Positions 17,211 to 26,278 of a stretch of 64,000 nt of DNA are shown here, piece after piece (the first letter of the stretch is position 1; every line of letters starts with the position of its first letter). The stretch covers positions 310,001-374,000 of the forward strand of contig NZ_JAUZEE010000003.1 of NCBI RefSeq assembly GCF_030705305.1, in the 5' to 3' direction. The translations under genes and the position numbers were made by a program. The notes beneath the pieces were generated by a model. The model was not told the origin of the DNA, did not search any database, and saw only the letters and a list, made by a program, of their open reading frames with translations. Origin of the DNA: Leptothrix discophora (lineage in GTDB: Bacteria > Pseudomonadota > Gammaproteobacteria > Burkholderiales > Burkholderiaceae_C).

Positions 17211-17594
17211 ATGCAAGGCATCCTGCTGTTTGCCCACGGCGCCCGCGATCCCGCGTGGGCCCGCCCCTTCGAGGCGATCGCCGCGCAGATGCGCGCGGCC
17301 GCGCCGCAACAGGCCGTCGCGCTGGCCTTCCTCGAACTCATGCAGCCCGGCCTGAAGGACGCGGTCGCGACGATGCGCGCGCAGGGCTGCGACGACATCA
17401 CCGTGGTGCCGCTGTTCCTCGGCGCCGGCGGCCATGTCCGGCGTGACCTGCCGGCGCTGATCGAGGAACTGCGCGCGGCCCATCCCGGGCTGGCGCTGCG
17501 CACCACGCCGGCGATCGGCGAGACCGAGGTCGTGACCCGCGCGATCGCGCTGGCCGCGCTCGAACTGGCCACGCAGGACAGGCCCGCGCCATGA
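17211..17594 (+). CDS. cbiX: CbiX-type sirohydrochlorin chelatase
   Basis: The small 127-residue CbiX/SirB-like protein begins MQGILLFAHGARDPAW, where the AHG histidine is the expected metal/active-site residue. It continues ALAFLELMQPGL and ITVVPLFLGAGGHVRRDLP with a second conserved His. Single-domain chelatases of this size insert Co or Fe into sirohydrochlorin. The gene overlaps cysB by 4 nt, so iron insertion for siroheme in sulfite/nitrite reductase is the more likely role. The ATG at 17211 is chosen over an upstream frame extension because the motif-bearing N-terminus starts there. Confidence 0.85.
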   Translation: MQGILLFAHGARDPAWARPFEAIAAQMRAAAPQQAVALAFLELMQPGLKDAVATMRAQGCDDITVVPLFLGAGGHVRRDLPALIEELRAAHPGLALRTTPAIGETEVVTRAIALAALELATQDRPAP

Positions 17595-18556
17595 ACCTGC
17601 ACCAGTTCCGTTTCGTCCAGGAGGCGGTGCGCCGCAACCTCAACCTGACCGAAACGGCCAAGGCGTTGCACACCTCGCAGCCGGGCATCTCCAAGGCCAT
17701 CCTCGAACTGGAGGAAGAACTCGGCGTGGACATCTTCGCGCGCCACGGCAAGCGCCTGAAGCGGGTGACCGAGCCGGGCCAGCTGGTGCTGCAATCGATC
17801 GAGGCCATCATGCGCGAGCTGGCCAACCTGCGCCGCATCGGCGAGGACTTCTCGCGCCAGGATGCCGGCACGCTGTCGATCGCGGCGACCCACACGCAGG
17901 CCCGCTACGTGCTGCCCGCGCCGGTCGCGGCGCTGCGCACGGCCTGGCCCAAGGTGGCCGTCAGCCTGCACCAGGGCACGCCCGACGACGTGGCGCGCAT
18001 GGTGCTGGACGACGCCGCCGAGATCGGCATGGCCACCGAGCGCCTGACGCAGTACGACGACCTCGTCACCCTGCCCTGCTACGAATGGCGCCACGTCGCG
18101 GTGATGCCGGCCGACCACCCGCTGACCCAGCTTGAGCGCATCGGGCTGGAGCATCTGGTGCGCCACCCGCTGATCTCCTATCACCCGTCCTTCACCGGCC
18201 GTGGCCGCATCGACGCGGCCTTCGAGCAGCGCGGCCTGAAGCCGCAGATCGCGCTCGAGGCGATCGACTCGGACGTCATCAAGACCTACGTCCGGCTCGG
18301 CCTGGGCGTGGGCATCGTCGCCGAGATGGCCGTGCGCGACGACCCGATGTGCGCCCCCGGTGGCGAGCTGGTCGCGATGCCGCTGGGCCACCTGTTCGGC
18401 GCCAACGTCGCGCGCATCGCCTTCAAGCGCGGCGCCTACCTGCGCCATTTCGTCTTCGCCTTCGCCGAGCTGCTGTCCGAGCGCCTGAACCGCGCGCTGA
18501 TCGAGCGCGCGATGCACGGCCCGACCGGCGGCGACGCCGCGTCGGACGCCATGTGA
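17591..18556 (+). CDS. cysB: LysR-type regulator of sulfur assimilation, CysB/Cbl-like
   Basis: The 321-residue regulator has an N-terminal winged HTH (MNLHQFRFVQEAVRRNLNL...ALHTSQPGISKAILELEEELG) that is characteristic of CysB rather than general LysR proteins. The effector domain has LSIAATHTQARYVLP and PLISYHPSFTGRG. CysB activates sulfate-assimilation genes in response to N-acetylserine. The 4-nt overlap with the chelatase gene fits a siroheme/sulfur link. Confidence 0.9.
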   Translation: MNLHQFRFVQEAVRRNLNLTETAKALHTSQPGISKAILELEEELGVDIFARHGKRLKRVTEPGQLVLQSIEAIMRELANLRRIGEDFSRQDAGTLSIAATHTQARYVLPAPVAALRTAWPKVAVSLHQGTPDDVARMVLDDAAEIGMATERLTQYDDLVTLPCYEWRHVAVMPADHPLTQLERIGLEHLVRHPLISYHPSFTGRGRIDAAFEQRGLKPQIALEAIDSDVIKTYVRLGLGVGIVAEMAVRDDPMCAPGGELVAMPLGHLFGANVARIAFKRGAYLRHFVFAFAELLSERLNRALIERAMHGPTGGDAASDAM

Positions 18557-18587
18557 TCCCCGCATCGATCCTTCCCAACGACTGACC

Positions 18588-19775
18588 ATGACCCTCGCCC
18601 TGCCCGCCGCCCTCGCCCAGCCCGCCAGCCGCCTGCCGGCCGTCGGCACCACCATCTTCACCGTCATGTCGGCGCTGGCCAGCGAGACCGGCGCGGTCAA
18701 CCTGGGCCAGGGCTTCCCCGACTTCGACGGCGACCCGGCGCTGATGCAGGCGGTCAAGGACGCGCTCGACGCCGGCCACAACCAGTACCCGCCGATGGCC
18801 GGCCTGCCGGCCCTGCGCGAGGCCGTCGCCGCCAAGATCGCCACGCTCTACGGCACCGCCTACGACCCGGGCAGCGAGATCACCATCACCGCCGGCGCGA
18901 CCCAGGCCATCCTGACCGCCGTGCTGGCCCTGACGCAGCCGGGCGACGAGGTCATCGTGCTGGAGCCGGCCTACGACAGCTACGGACCCAGCATCGAGAT
19001 GGCCGGCGCACGCACCGTGCGCGTGCCGCTCACGCCGGGTACCTTCCGGCCCGACTTCGAGCGCATCGCCGCCGCGATCACGCCGCGCACCCGGGCCCTG
19101 ATCGTCAACACGCCGCACAACCCCAGCGGCACGGTCTGGACCGAGGCCGAGATGGCCCAGCTCGCCGCGCTGCTGCGCGACACCCCGATCGTGCTGATCG
19201 CCGACGAGGTCTACGAGCACATGGCCTACGACGGCGTGGCGCACCAGAGCGTTGCGCGCCACCCCGAGCTGGCCGCGCGCAGCGTGCTGATCTCCAGCTT
19301 CGGCAAGACCTACCACGTGACCGGCTGGAAGGTCGCCTATGCGGCGGCGCCGGCCGCGCTGATGGCCGAGTTCCGCAAGGTCCACCAGTTCAACGTCTTC
19401 ACCGTCAACACGCCGATGCAGCACGCGCTGGCGCGCTACATGGCCGACCCGCGGCCCTACCTCGACCTGGCCGGCTTCTACCAGCGCAAGCGCGACCGCT
19501 TCCGCGCCGGCCTGGCCGGCACCGCGCTGCGCCTGCTGCCCTGCGAGGGCACCTACTTCCAGAGCGTCGACTACAGCGGCCTGCCCGGCCCGATCGCCGC
19601 GCTGGACGAGAACGCGTTCTGCCGCTGGCTGACCACCGAGGTCGGCGTCGCCGCCATCCCGCTCAGCGCCTTCTACCAGGACGGCTTCAACCAGCAGATC
19701 GCCCGGCTCTGCTTCGCCAAGCGCGACGAGACGCTGGACCGCGCGCTGGCACGGCTGGCCGAGCGGCTGACCTGA
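18588..19775 (+). CDS. Class I/II PLP aminotransferase, methionine aminotransferase (YbdL)-like
   Basis: The 395-residue fold-type I aminotransferase shows NLGQGFPDFDGDP near the N-terminus, NQYPPMAGLPALREAVA, NTPHNPSG for substrate and cofactor binding, IADEVYEHM, and the PLP lysine in SSFGKTYHVTGWKVAY. The FPDFDG and QYPPMAG segments are those of YbdL-type methionine/aromatic aminotransferases, which act in methionine salvage. It lies 31 nt after cysB, so a sulfur amino acid role is reasonable. Exact substrate is inferred. Confidence 0.85.
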   Translation: MTLALPAALAQPASRLPAVGTTIFTVMSALASETGAVNLGQGFPDFDGDPALMQAVKDALDAGHNQYPPMAGLPALREAVAAKIATLYGTAYDPGSEITITAGATQAILTAVLALTQPGDEVIVLEPAYDSYGPSIEMAGARTVRVPLTPGTFRPDFERIAAAITPRTRALIVNTPHNPSGTVWTEAEMAQLAALLRDTPIVLIADEVYEHMAYDGVAHQSVARHPELAARSVLISSFGKTYHVTGWKVAYAAAPAALMAEFRKVHQFNVFTVNTPMQHALARYMADPRPYLDLAGFYQRKRDRFRAGLAGTALRLLPCEGTYFQSVDYSGLPGPIAALDENAFCRWLTTEVGVAAIPLSAFYQDGFNQQIARLCFAKRDETLDRALARLAERLT

Positions 19776-19795
19776 GCGCGGTCCGGAGTTCCACC

Positions 19796-20500
19796 ATGAC
19801 CAGCCAGATCCTGACCCCGGAAGAACGCCGCCAGATCGACGAGGGCCGCTGGTTCGCCAGCCTGTCCGCGCCGCTGCGCGACGACATCCTGGCCCACGCC
19901 TCGATCCGCCGCTACCGCGACGGCATGCAGATCACCACCCGCGGTGGCGAGCCCAACGAGTGGATGGGCGTGGCCAGCGGCGCGGTGCGCATCGGCATGG
20001 TCTCGCTGGGCGGCAAGCAGATCACCCTGACCTATGTCGAACCGGGCAGCTGGTTCGGCGACATCGCGCTGTTCGACGGCCTGCCGCGCACCCACGATGC
20101 CGTGACGCATGGCGAGACCACGCTGCTGGTGGTGCGCAAGCCCGAGTTCCAGGGCCTGCTGTCGCGCCACATCGAGCTCTACGAGGCCCTGCTGCGGCTG
20201 AACTGCCGACGCCTGCGGCTGATGTTCGCGAACCTCGAGGACATCAACTCGCGCCCGCTGGCGGCCCGGCTGGCCCGACAGGTGCTGATGCTCGCGCGCA
20301 GCTACGGCCAGGTCGAGGGCGACGAGATCCGCATCGGGCTGCAACTGGCCCAGGAAGACCTTGCGCACCTGGTCGGCGCCTCGCGCCAGCGCGTCAACCA
20401 GGAGCTCAAGGGCTTCGAGCGCGAGGGCGCGCTGCGGGTCGAACCGACCCGGCTGGTGGTGCTGTCGCGCGAGAAGCTCTCGGCCATCATGGACCGCTGA
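19796..20500 (+). CDS. Crp/Fnr-family transcriptional regulator
   Basis: The 234-residue protein has a cNMP-binding-like beta-roll (residues ~25-140; GSWFGDIALFDGLPRTHDA is the cassette). It lacks the exact GE-x-[AL]...R-x-A-[ST] binding residues, so cAMP binding is doubtful. A C-terminal winged HTH follows (LAQEDLAHLVGASRQRVNQELKGFEREGAL). No N-terminal Fnr cysteines are present, so it is not an iron-sulfur sensor. It starts 20 nt after the aminotransferase stop. Targets are unknown. Confidence 0.85.
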   Translation: MTSQILTPEERRQIDEGRWFASLSAPLRDDILAHASIRRYRDGMQITTRGGEPNEWMGVASGAVRIGMVSLGGKQITLTYVEPGSWFGDIALFDGLPRTHDAVTHGETTLLVVRKPEFQGLLSRHIELYEALLRLNCRRLRLMFANLEDINSRPLAARLARQVLMLARSYGQVEGDEIRIGLQLAQEDLAHLVGASRQRVNQELKGFEREGALRVEPTRLVVLSREKLSAIMDR

Positions 20501-20557
20501 GCGGGGCGGCCGGTCGGCGACCGATTGGCGGCCGTTCGGCGGCTGATCGGCGACCCG

Positions 20558-21460
20558 TCAACGCCGCGTCTTCTGCCCCGGCCGGTCCGGCTCGCGCCCG
20601 GGCGTGTCGCCGGTGACCATGCCGGTGGCGTCGCCCAGTTCGGTAGGCGTCATCAGGTTGGACAGCGGACCGGGGTCCGGGACCATCGCGGTGACCTCGC
20701 CGGTCGGCAGCGGCTCGTCCAGCGAGCGGAGGTGGGTCACGCCCAGCGCGTTGCCGACCACGCCGCGGCGGGGCGTCGCCGGATCGACCCGGCCGCCCCG
20801 GCGGGCCGCCTGCTGGGCATGGCTGGCGGCGTTCTCGGCCACCAGGCACAGGCCGTCGAGCACCGACTCGTCGAGGTTGCGGGCCTCGCAGCGCAGCAGC
20901 AGACGGCCGCGCAGGGCCATCATCACGAAGGCCGTGTCGGCACCCAGCCACTTGTCGCGGGCCCGCAGCAGCCGCGCCGCCAGATCACCCTCGACCCAGG
21001 CACGGGCGGCCGATCGGGAGGCGGCCAGCAGCACGAAATGGTGGCCAAACTCGGCATCGTCGAGCGTGATCGGCTCGAACATCGCCAGCCAGCGCGCCTC
21101 CTCGGGCATGGTCGCGTCGATGCCGGTCTGGGTGCCACGCGTGAGCTGCTTGAAGGCCTGCTGCTCCAGCCGTTCGGCCAGAGTGCGCGTCATCACCAGG
21201 ACCTCGAAGGATTCGGGCAGGCCGGGCTCCAGGCGCAGGCGCAACTCGGCGCCACGGATGTAGTCGCGCTGGCTGTCGCCCCATTCGAGCCGGGCCGGGA
21301 AGTGGCGGCTGCAGTTCTCGATCACGCAGCCATGGCCCTGGCGCGGCACCTTGTAGAGGGCGCCACGCTCGCGCGCCCAGTCGCGCAACAGGCGCGTGTC
21401 GCGCGAGATCCAGGGTCGCAGGCGGGATTCCCGCAGCAGGCGTGAGAAGGCTTCGAACAT
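20558..21460 (-). CDS. Conserved hypothetical protein
   Basis: I do not recognise this 300-residue protein. Residues 1-235 look like a folded cytoplasmic protein: LLRDWARERGALYKV, GCVIENCSRHFPARLEWG (two Cys and one His close together), LMTRTLAERLEQQAF-like helices, and a charged LRARDKWLG. The C-terminal ~65 residues are low-complexity, Pro/Gly/Thr/Asp-rich and probably disordered. There is no signal peptide or membrane helix. It is divergent from the GST gene, whose start lies 52 nt away. Codon use matches the genome, so it seems a native gene. Confidence 0.6.
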   Translation of the reverse strand: MFEAFSRLLRESRLRPWISRDTRLLRDWARERGALYKVPRQGHGCVIENCSRHFPARLEWGDSQRDYIRGAELRLRLEPGLPESFEVLVMTRTLAERLEQQAFKQLTRGTQTGIDATMPEEARWLAMFEPITLDDAEFGHHFVLLAASRSAARAWVEGDLAARLLRARDKWLGADTAFVMMALRGRLLLRCEARNLDESVLDGLCLVAENAASHAQQAARRGGRVDPATPRRGVVGNALGVTHLRSLDEPLPTGEVTAMVPDPGPLSNLMTPTELGDATGMVTGDTPGREPDRPGQKTRR

Positions 21461-21512
21461 GGCGATATCGAATAAAGTGGGTTCCCCACTTCCTTATCGA
21501 CCAGAGAACACC

Positions 21513-22220
21513 ATGATTGAACTGTATTCGTGGGCAACGCCCAACGGTCACAAGGTGCACATCATGCTGGAGGAGTGCGGGCTGCCCTACCGGGTGCATG
21601 CGGTGGACATCGGCAAGGGCGAGCAGTTCGCGGCGGATTTTCTCGCCATCAGCCCGAACAACAAGATCCCCGCGATCACGGACCCTGACGGCCCCGAGGG
21701 CGAAGCGATCTCGCTGTTCGAGTCCGGTGCCATCCTGCTCTACCTCGCCGGCAAGACCGGCCGCTTCCTGCCGGCCAGCACGGCCGGCAAGTACGAGGTG
21801 CTGCAGTGGCTGATGTTCCAGATGGGCGGCGTCGGGCCGATGCTGGGGCAGGCGCACCATTTCCGCATCTACGCACCCGAGAAGGTGCCCTACGCCATCG
21901 AGCGCTACACCAACGAGGCGAAGCGCCTGTACGGCGTGATGAACAAGCGGCTGGCGAAGTCGACCTACATCGGCGGGCCCGGGTATTCGATCGCCGACAT
22001 GGCGATCTGGCCCTGGCTGCGGTCCTGGAAGAACCAGGGCATCGATTGGTCCGACTTCCCGCACCTGAAGGGCTGGTACGACGAGATCGGCAAGCGCCCG
22101 GCGGTGCAGCGGGCGGTCGAGGTCCTGGCCGACCAGCGCAAGCCGATCACCGACGACCGCGCCCGCGAGATCCTGTTCGGTGCCTCGCAGGTGCAGCAGT
22201 CGGTCAGGCCGACGCGCTGA
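21513..22220 (+). CDS. Glutathione S-transferase family protein (YfcG/YghU-like)
   Basis: The 235-residue product has an N-terminal thioredoxin-like domain starting MIELYSWATPNGHKVHIMLEE, where Thr/Asn near residues 9-11 fit the Nu-class GSTs YfcG/YghU. It continues SPNNKIPAI and LFESGAILLYLAGKTG. The helical C-terminal domain has GQAHHFRIYAPEKVPYA and the usual helix N-cap segment YSIADMAIWPW. YfcG/YghU act as disulfide reductases with glutathione. An in-frame ATG at 21462 would add 17 residues and is possible. Confidence 0.88.
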   Translation: MIELYSWATPNGHKVHIMLEECGLPYRVHAVDIGKGEQFAADFLAISPNNKIPAITDPDGPEGEAISLFESGAILLYLAGKTGRFLPASTAGKYEVLQWLMFQMGGVGPMLGQAHHFRIYAPEKVPYAIERYTNEAKRLYGVMNKRLAKSTYIGGPGYSIADMAIWPWLRSWKNQGIDWSDFPHLKGWYDEIGKRPAVQRAVEVLADQRKPITDDRAREILFGASQVQQSVRPTR

Positions 22221-23322
22221 GGCGACCGGCCGGCGGCGGCGCATCGTCGCCGTCGTCGTCGTCATCGGCATCCGCATCGGGATCGACCACAGCGGCCTCG
22301 ATCGGCTCCACCGTCACCGACACCCGCGGCTCGGCGCCACCGCCGCCGCGGATCACGCCGCGCAGCGGTGCGACGTCACCGTAGTCACGGCCCCAGGCCA
22401 GCGTGACGTGGTCCAGCCCGACGGTGACCGCGTTGGTCGGGTCCAGTGCCACCCAGCCATGCACGGGGCACCAGACCGACACCCAGGCATGCGAGGCATC
22501 GGCGCCGACCAGCCGGGGCTGGCCAGGCGGCGGCTGGGTCAGCAGGTAGCCGCTGACGTAGCGCGCGGCCAGGCCGATCGAGCGCATCGCACCGATCATC
22601 ACGTGGGCGAAGTCCTGGCAGACGCCGCGCCGTTGGGCCAGCGCATCGGTCGCGCGGGTCGCCACCGAGGTCGCCGCCGGGCGGTACTCGAAGCGGCGAT
22701 GGACCAGGTGCATCAGCGCCAGCGCGCCCGACAGCAGGGGCGTGCCCGGCAGGAAGACCTCGCCAGCCAGCCGGGCCAGCGCCGGATCACGCGGCGCGAA
22801 CCAGGACGGCAGCATGAACTCGACCGCCTCGTCGAAGGCCTGGCCAGGCTGGTAGCGCAGGCGTTGCGCGACCCGTTCCCAGGCCGGGCTGGCATGCGGG
22901 CGCAGCCCCGGCGGGGCCGACAGGTCGGCCATGAAGCGGGCGCCGACGACCAGCCGGCGATGCACCCGCGCGTGCGAGAACACCGCGCGCCAGTTGCCCC
23001 ACGGATCGACGCTGAGCTGCACGCCCGGCGCCGGATCGAGCGCCTCGCCCAGGCCACTGTCGGCCTGCATCGGCACGCCTTGGCCGGCCTCGTCGAGTTC
23101 CTGATCCAGCCGCGCGGCAGCCTGGGCATCGACGCCGTCGGGCCAGGGGCTGATGTGCAGCGACCAGTCGCGCACGCGCTGGACATCGGTGTCACGCGGG
23201 CGCAGGTAGGCGACGTGGTGGGCCAGCTCGACCGGCAGGTCGTGGTCGTAGCGGGTCTCGTGGTGGACACGCAGCGTGCGGGCCACCGCCGGCTGGGGGG
23301 TGATGGACAAGGGGCGGTTCAT
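22204..23322 (-). CDS. Transglutaminase-like protein (cysteine-protease fold), ATP-grasp cluster gene 5
   Basis: The 372-residue protein starts at the ATG at 23322 and overlaps the preceding fusion gene's stop (ATGA). It has an N-terminal Bact_transglu_N beta domain (HHETRYDHDLPVELAHHVAYLRPR). The core follows with catalytic Cys in RRGVCQDFAHVMIG, His in DASHAWVSVW and Asp in WVALDPTNAV. Residues after ~340 form an Asp-rich acidic tail. It lacks a signal peptide, so it acts in the cytoplasm. Such proteins always occur with circularly permuted ATP-grasp and alpha-E proteins; computational work proposed a peptide-ligase/peptidase system for this group. The true substrate is unknown. Confidence 0.85.
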   Translation of the reverse strand: MNRPLSITPQPAVARTLRVHHETRYDHDLPVELAHHVAYLRPRDTDVQRVRDWSLHISPWPDGVDAQAAARLDQELDEAGQGVPMQADSGLGEALDPAPGVQLSVDPWGNWRAVFSHARVHRRLVVGARFMADLSAPPGLRPHASPAWERVAQRLRYQPGQAFDEAVEFMLPSWFAPRDPALARLAGEVFLPGTPLLSGALALMHLVHRRFEYRPAATSVATRATDALAQRRGVCQDFAHVMIGAMRSIGLAARYVSGYLLTQPPPGQPRLVGADASHAWVSVWCPVHGWVALDPTNAVTVGLDHVTLAWGRDYGDVAPLRGVIRGGGGAEPRVSVTVEPIEAAVVDPDADADDDDDGDDAPPPAGRLSASA

Positions 23323-26177
23323 TGCCACACCGCCCGGTCGGCCGAGCCGACGTGCGAGAACAGGTGCTGGCTGATCTCGCTGGACAGCGCCAGCGCGGCG
23401 GCGCTGCAGGTCCGCAGGGCCTCGATCAGCGCGGCATGCCGGCCGGCCTCGTCGGCCCGGGCCAGGACCTCCAGGGACCACTGGCCCGGTTGCGGCAGGC
23501 CCTCGGCGGTTGCCTCGGCCCAGACCGGATCGTGGCGGGCCAGCTTGCGCAGGCGGTCGCGCATGGTCCGGGCGACCCAGGCCAGCGAGCGCGGGTTGTC
23601 GGTGTCCAGCACCAGCAGGTGGACCAGCGGCAGCACCTCGCGGCGGGCCTGGAAGTTCGCGCGGTAGGTGATCGTGCTCTCGAACAGGCCCAGCATCAGC
23701 GCGAAACCATCGTCCAGGTCGGCCAGGCCGTGCTCAAAGCACAGGCTCAAGGCATGAGCCAGCATGTCCAGGCGCTCGATCTGGCGGCCGACGCTCAGCA
23801 GGCGCCAGCCGTCGTCGCGCGTCATGCGGTCGGTCTGCGCGCCGGTGACGGCGCTCAGGCGGGTCATCGCGCCGGCCAGCACGGCCAGCACGTCCGACAG
23901 CGGCTCGTGGCGCTCGGCGGCCAGGACCTCGGCCATGTCGGCGCTGAAGCGCTGTTCGAGCTCCTGGATCATGGCCCAGTGCTCGGTCGACAGCCGCTCG
24001 CGCAGGGCCTCGGCGCAGCCGCGCAGCGCGCGCAGGTTCCAGGCCACGCTGGGGCCGGCGGCCGGATCGCCCAGGCCGCGCACCAGCGCGCGCTCGAACA
24101 TCCGGCCGGCCTGGGCCGACGGCAGTGCCGGCGACGGCACGCCCGGGCCGATCAGGCCGTGGCGCAGCAGCAGCGCATGCAGCACGCGCAGCACCGGCGT
24201 GCTCGAACCCGGCAGGCCTTCGAGGGCGAGCCGGGCCAGCCGCACGGTGTTCTCGGCCCGCTCGGTGTAGCGGCCGAGCCAGAACAGGTTCTCGGCCGAG
24301 CGGCTGGTGATGACGCGGTGCCAGTGCGCCAGCTCGATCGGCGCGAGCGGGCGCGGCAGCAGGCTGGTCGGATCGACCTCGCCATCGGTCAGCACCCAGG
24401 TGTCGGTGCTGGCGCTGCCCAGCTGGATCGACAGGTAGACGTCGGCACCGCCCTTGGAGGATGACGCCGACGACACCGAGGCCGACGGCGATGCCAGTTT
24501 GTTCGTCGCCGCCGCCACGTGGCCGGTCCGCGAGCCGACCCGGCTCAGGCCGCCCGGCAACACGCACCAGCCACCCTCGCCGTCGCTCATCGCGTAGACC
24601 CGCAGCACGACCGGGCGCGGTTCGAGCCGGCCGTCGCGCCAGACCGGCATCTCCGACGGCCGTACCCGGCCCATCAGGGTGTAGGCCGACGGGTTGGCAT
24701 CGATGCGGGCCTGCCAGGCGCGCAGGCTGGCGGCGTCCAGCTCGCTGCCGAGCACCGGCTCGAAGCCCTGCGTCACCGGCCCGGCCGGGAAGGTCGGCAC
24801 GATCACGTAGTCGGCCAGCCGGTCGCGGCTGGCGGCCCAGACGCTGGCCTCGCCGCACCACCAGCTGGTGGTCGCGGGCAGCTTCAGCTCCTCGCCCAGC
24901 AGGCGTCGCGCCACGCCGGGCCAGAAGGCGGTCAGGCCGGGCGTCTCCAGCACGCCGGCGCCGGGCGCGTTGGCCAGCACGACCTCGCCAGCGCGCACCG
25001 CCTGCAGCAGGCCGGGCACGCCCAGCGCCGATTCGGGGCGCAGCTCCAGCGGGTCCAGCCACTCGTCGTCGACCCGGCGCAGCAGCACGTGAACGCGCTC
25101 CAGGCCGTGCAGGGTCTTGAGGTAGAGGCGCTGGTCGCGCACCGTCAGGTCCGATCCCTCCACCAGGCTCACGCCGAGGTAGCGGGCCAGGAAGACATGC
25201 TCGAAGTAGGTCTCGTTGCGCGGCCCTGGCGTCAGCAGCGCGATGCGCGAACGCTCGCCGGCCGGGCTGGAGCGCATCAGGCCGTCCATCAGGGCCCGGA
25301 AGGCCGATGCGACGCGCTGCACCTTCAGGTCGCGGAAGGCCTCCGGGAACTGCTGGGCGATGATCAGCCGGTTCTCCAGCAGGTAGCCCAGGCCGGACGG
25401 GGCCTGGGTGCGCCGGTCCACCACCCACCAGTGGCCGTCCGGGCCGCGCGCCAGGTCGATCGCCAGCAGGTGCAGCCAGGCGCCGCCGGCCGGCTTGACG
25501 CCGTGCATGGGCCGCAGGTACTGCGGATGGGCCAGCACCAGCGAGGCCGGCAGCACGCCCTCGTGCAGCAGGTTCTGCGGGCCGTAGATGTCGGCCAGCG
25601 CCGCTTCCAGCATGCGCGCGCGCTGGCGCACGCCGCGCTCGATGCGGGCCCACTCCGGCGCGGAGATCACCAGCGGCAGCATCTCCAGCGGCCAGGTGCG
25701 CTCGCTGTGGCCGCCGTTGGCGTAGACGTTGTAGGTCGCGCCGTCGTCGCGCACGCGGCGCTGCACGCGGGCATGGCGGGCCGGCAGGTCCTGCCAGCCG
25801 TCCAGGCCGGTGCTGGTGAAGAAGTTCTGCCAGACCGGCGCGAGACCATGCGGACGACGCGCGACGGGCGGGTCGTCTTCCGCGTCGGATGGGTCGGCAG
25901 CTGTGTCGTCGGCTGTGTCGACGGATGGGTCGTCGGCTGTGTCGCCGGGTTCGTCGTCGGGCCCGGCTGGCTCCGACTCGACAGAGGTCGGTGCGGACTC
26001 GGGCGCCGCCGCGCCGGCCCTCTCGCCGAGCCGCTCGGCCCTGTGCTCCGCGGTGCTCAGCGCACCACGCAGTTCGTCATAGTGGCCCGGCGTGCCACGG
26101 CCGGCCGCCGCCGCGGCGAGCGCGGCGGGGTCGGGCAGATCGTCGTCGGACAGGAGGCTCGGTTGCATGGGCGGCAT
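23319..26177 (-). CDS. Fusion of circularly permuted ATP-grasp and alpha-E (DUF403) domains, cluster gene 4
   Basis: The 952-residue protein has three parts. Residues ~1-105 are Asp/Pro/Ser-rich and probably disordered. Residues ~110-590 are a circularly permuted ATP-grasp (FTSTGLDGW, GPQNLLHEGVLPASLVLAHPQYLRPMHG, YLLENRLIIAQQFPEAF, RNETYFEHVFLARYLG, ANAPGAGVLETPGL). Residues ~625-950 are an alpha-E helical domain (ENLFWLGRYTERAENTVRLARLALEG, NFQARREV). The same two domains occur as separate genes further upstream in this cluster, so this is a paralogous fused copy. ATP-grasp enzymes join a carboxylate to an amine; the product here is unknown. It overlaps the next gene by 4 nt. Confidence 0.88.
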   Translation of the reverse strand: MPPMQPSLLSDDDLPDPAALAAAAAGRGTPGHYDELRGALSTAEHRAERLGERAGAAAPESAPTSVESEPAGPDDEPGDTADDPSVDTADDTAADPSDAEDDPPVARRPHGLAPVWQNFFTSTGLDGWQDLPARHARVQRRVRDDGATYNVYANGGHSERTWPLEMLPLVISAPEWARIERGVRQRARMLEAALADIYGPQNLLHEGVLPASLVLAHPQYLRPMHGVKPAGGAWLHLLAIDLARGPDGHWWVVDRRTQAPSGLGYLLENRLIIAQQFPEAFRDLKVQRVASAFRALMDGLMRSSPAGERSRIALLTPGPRNETYFEHVFLARYLGVSLVEGSDLTVRDQRLYLKTLHGLERVHVLLRRVDDEWLDPLELRPESALGVPGLLQAVRAGEVVLANAPGAGVLETPGLTAFWPGVARRLLGEELKLPATTSWWCGEASVWAASRDRLADYVIVPTFPAGPVTQGFEPVLGSELDAASLRAWQARIDANPSAYTLMGRVRPSEMPVWRDGRLEPRPVVLRVYAMSDGEGGWCVLPGGLSRVGSRTGHVAAATNKLASPSASVSSASSSKGGADVYLSIQLGSASTDTWVLTDGEVDPTSLLPRPLAPIELAHWHRVITSRSAENLFWLGRYTERAENTVRLARLALEGLPGSSTPVLRVLHALLLRHGLIGPGVPSPALPSAQAGRMFERALVRGLGDPAAGPSVAWNLRALRGCAEALRERLSTEHWAMIQELEQRFSADMAEVLAAERHEPLSDVLAVLAGAMTRLSAVTGAQTDRMTRDDGWRLLSVGRQIERLDMLAHALSLCFEHGLADLDDGFALMLGLFESTITYRANFQARREVLPLVHLLVLDTDNPRSLAWVARTMRDRLRKLARHDPVWAEATAEGLPQPGQWSLEVLARADEAGRHAALIEALRTCSAAALALSSEISQHLFSHVGSADRAVWQ

Positions 26178-26278
26178 GATGCCTCGCGGCCGCCGCCCCG
26201 GTCATGCGGGCAGGCCTGGGCTCGACACGCGCGACGAACGCGCGTGTGGATCTGGTTCAGGGCTGGATCGACGCGGGT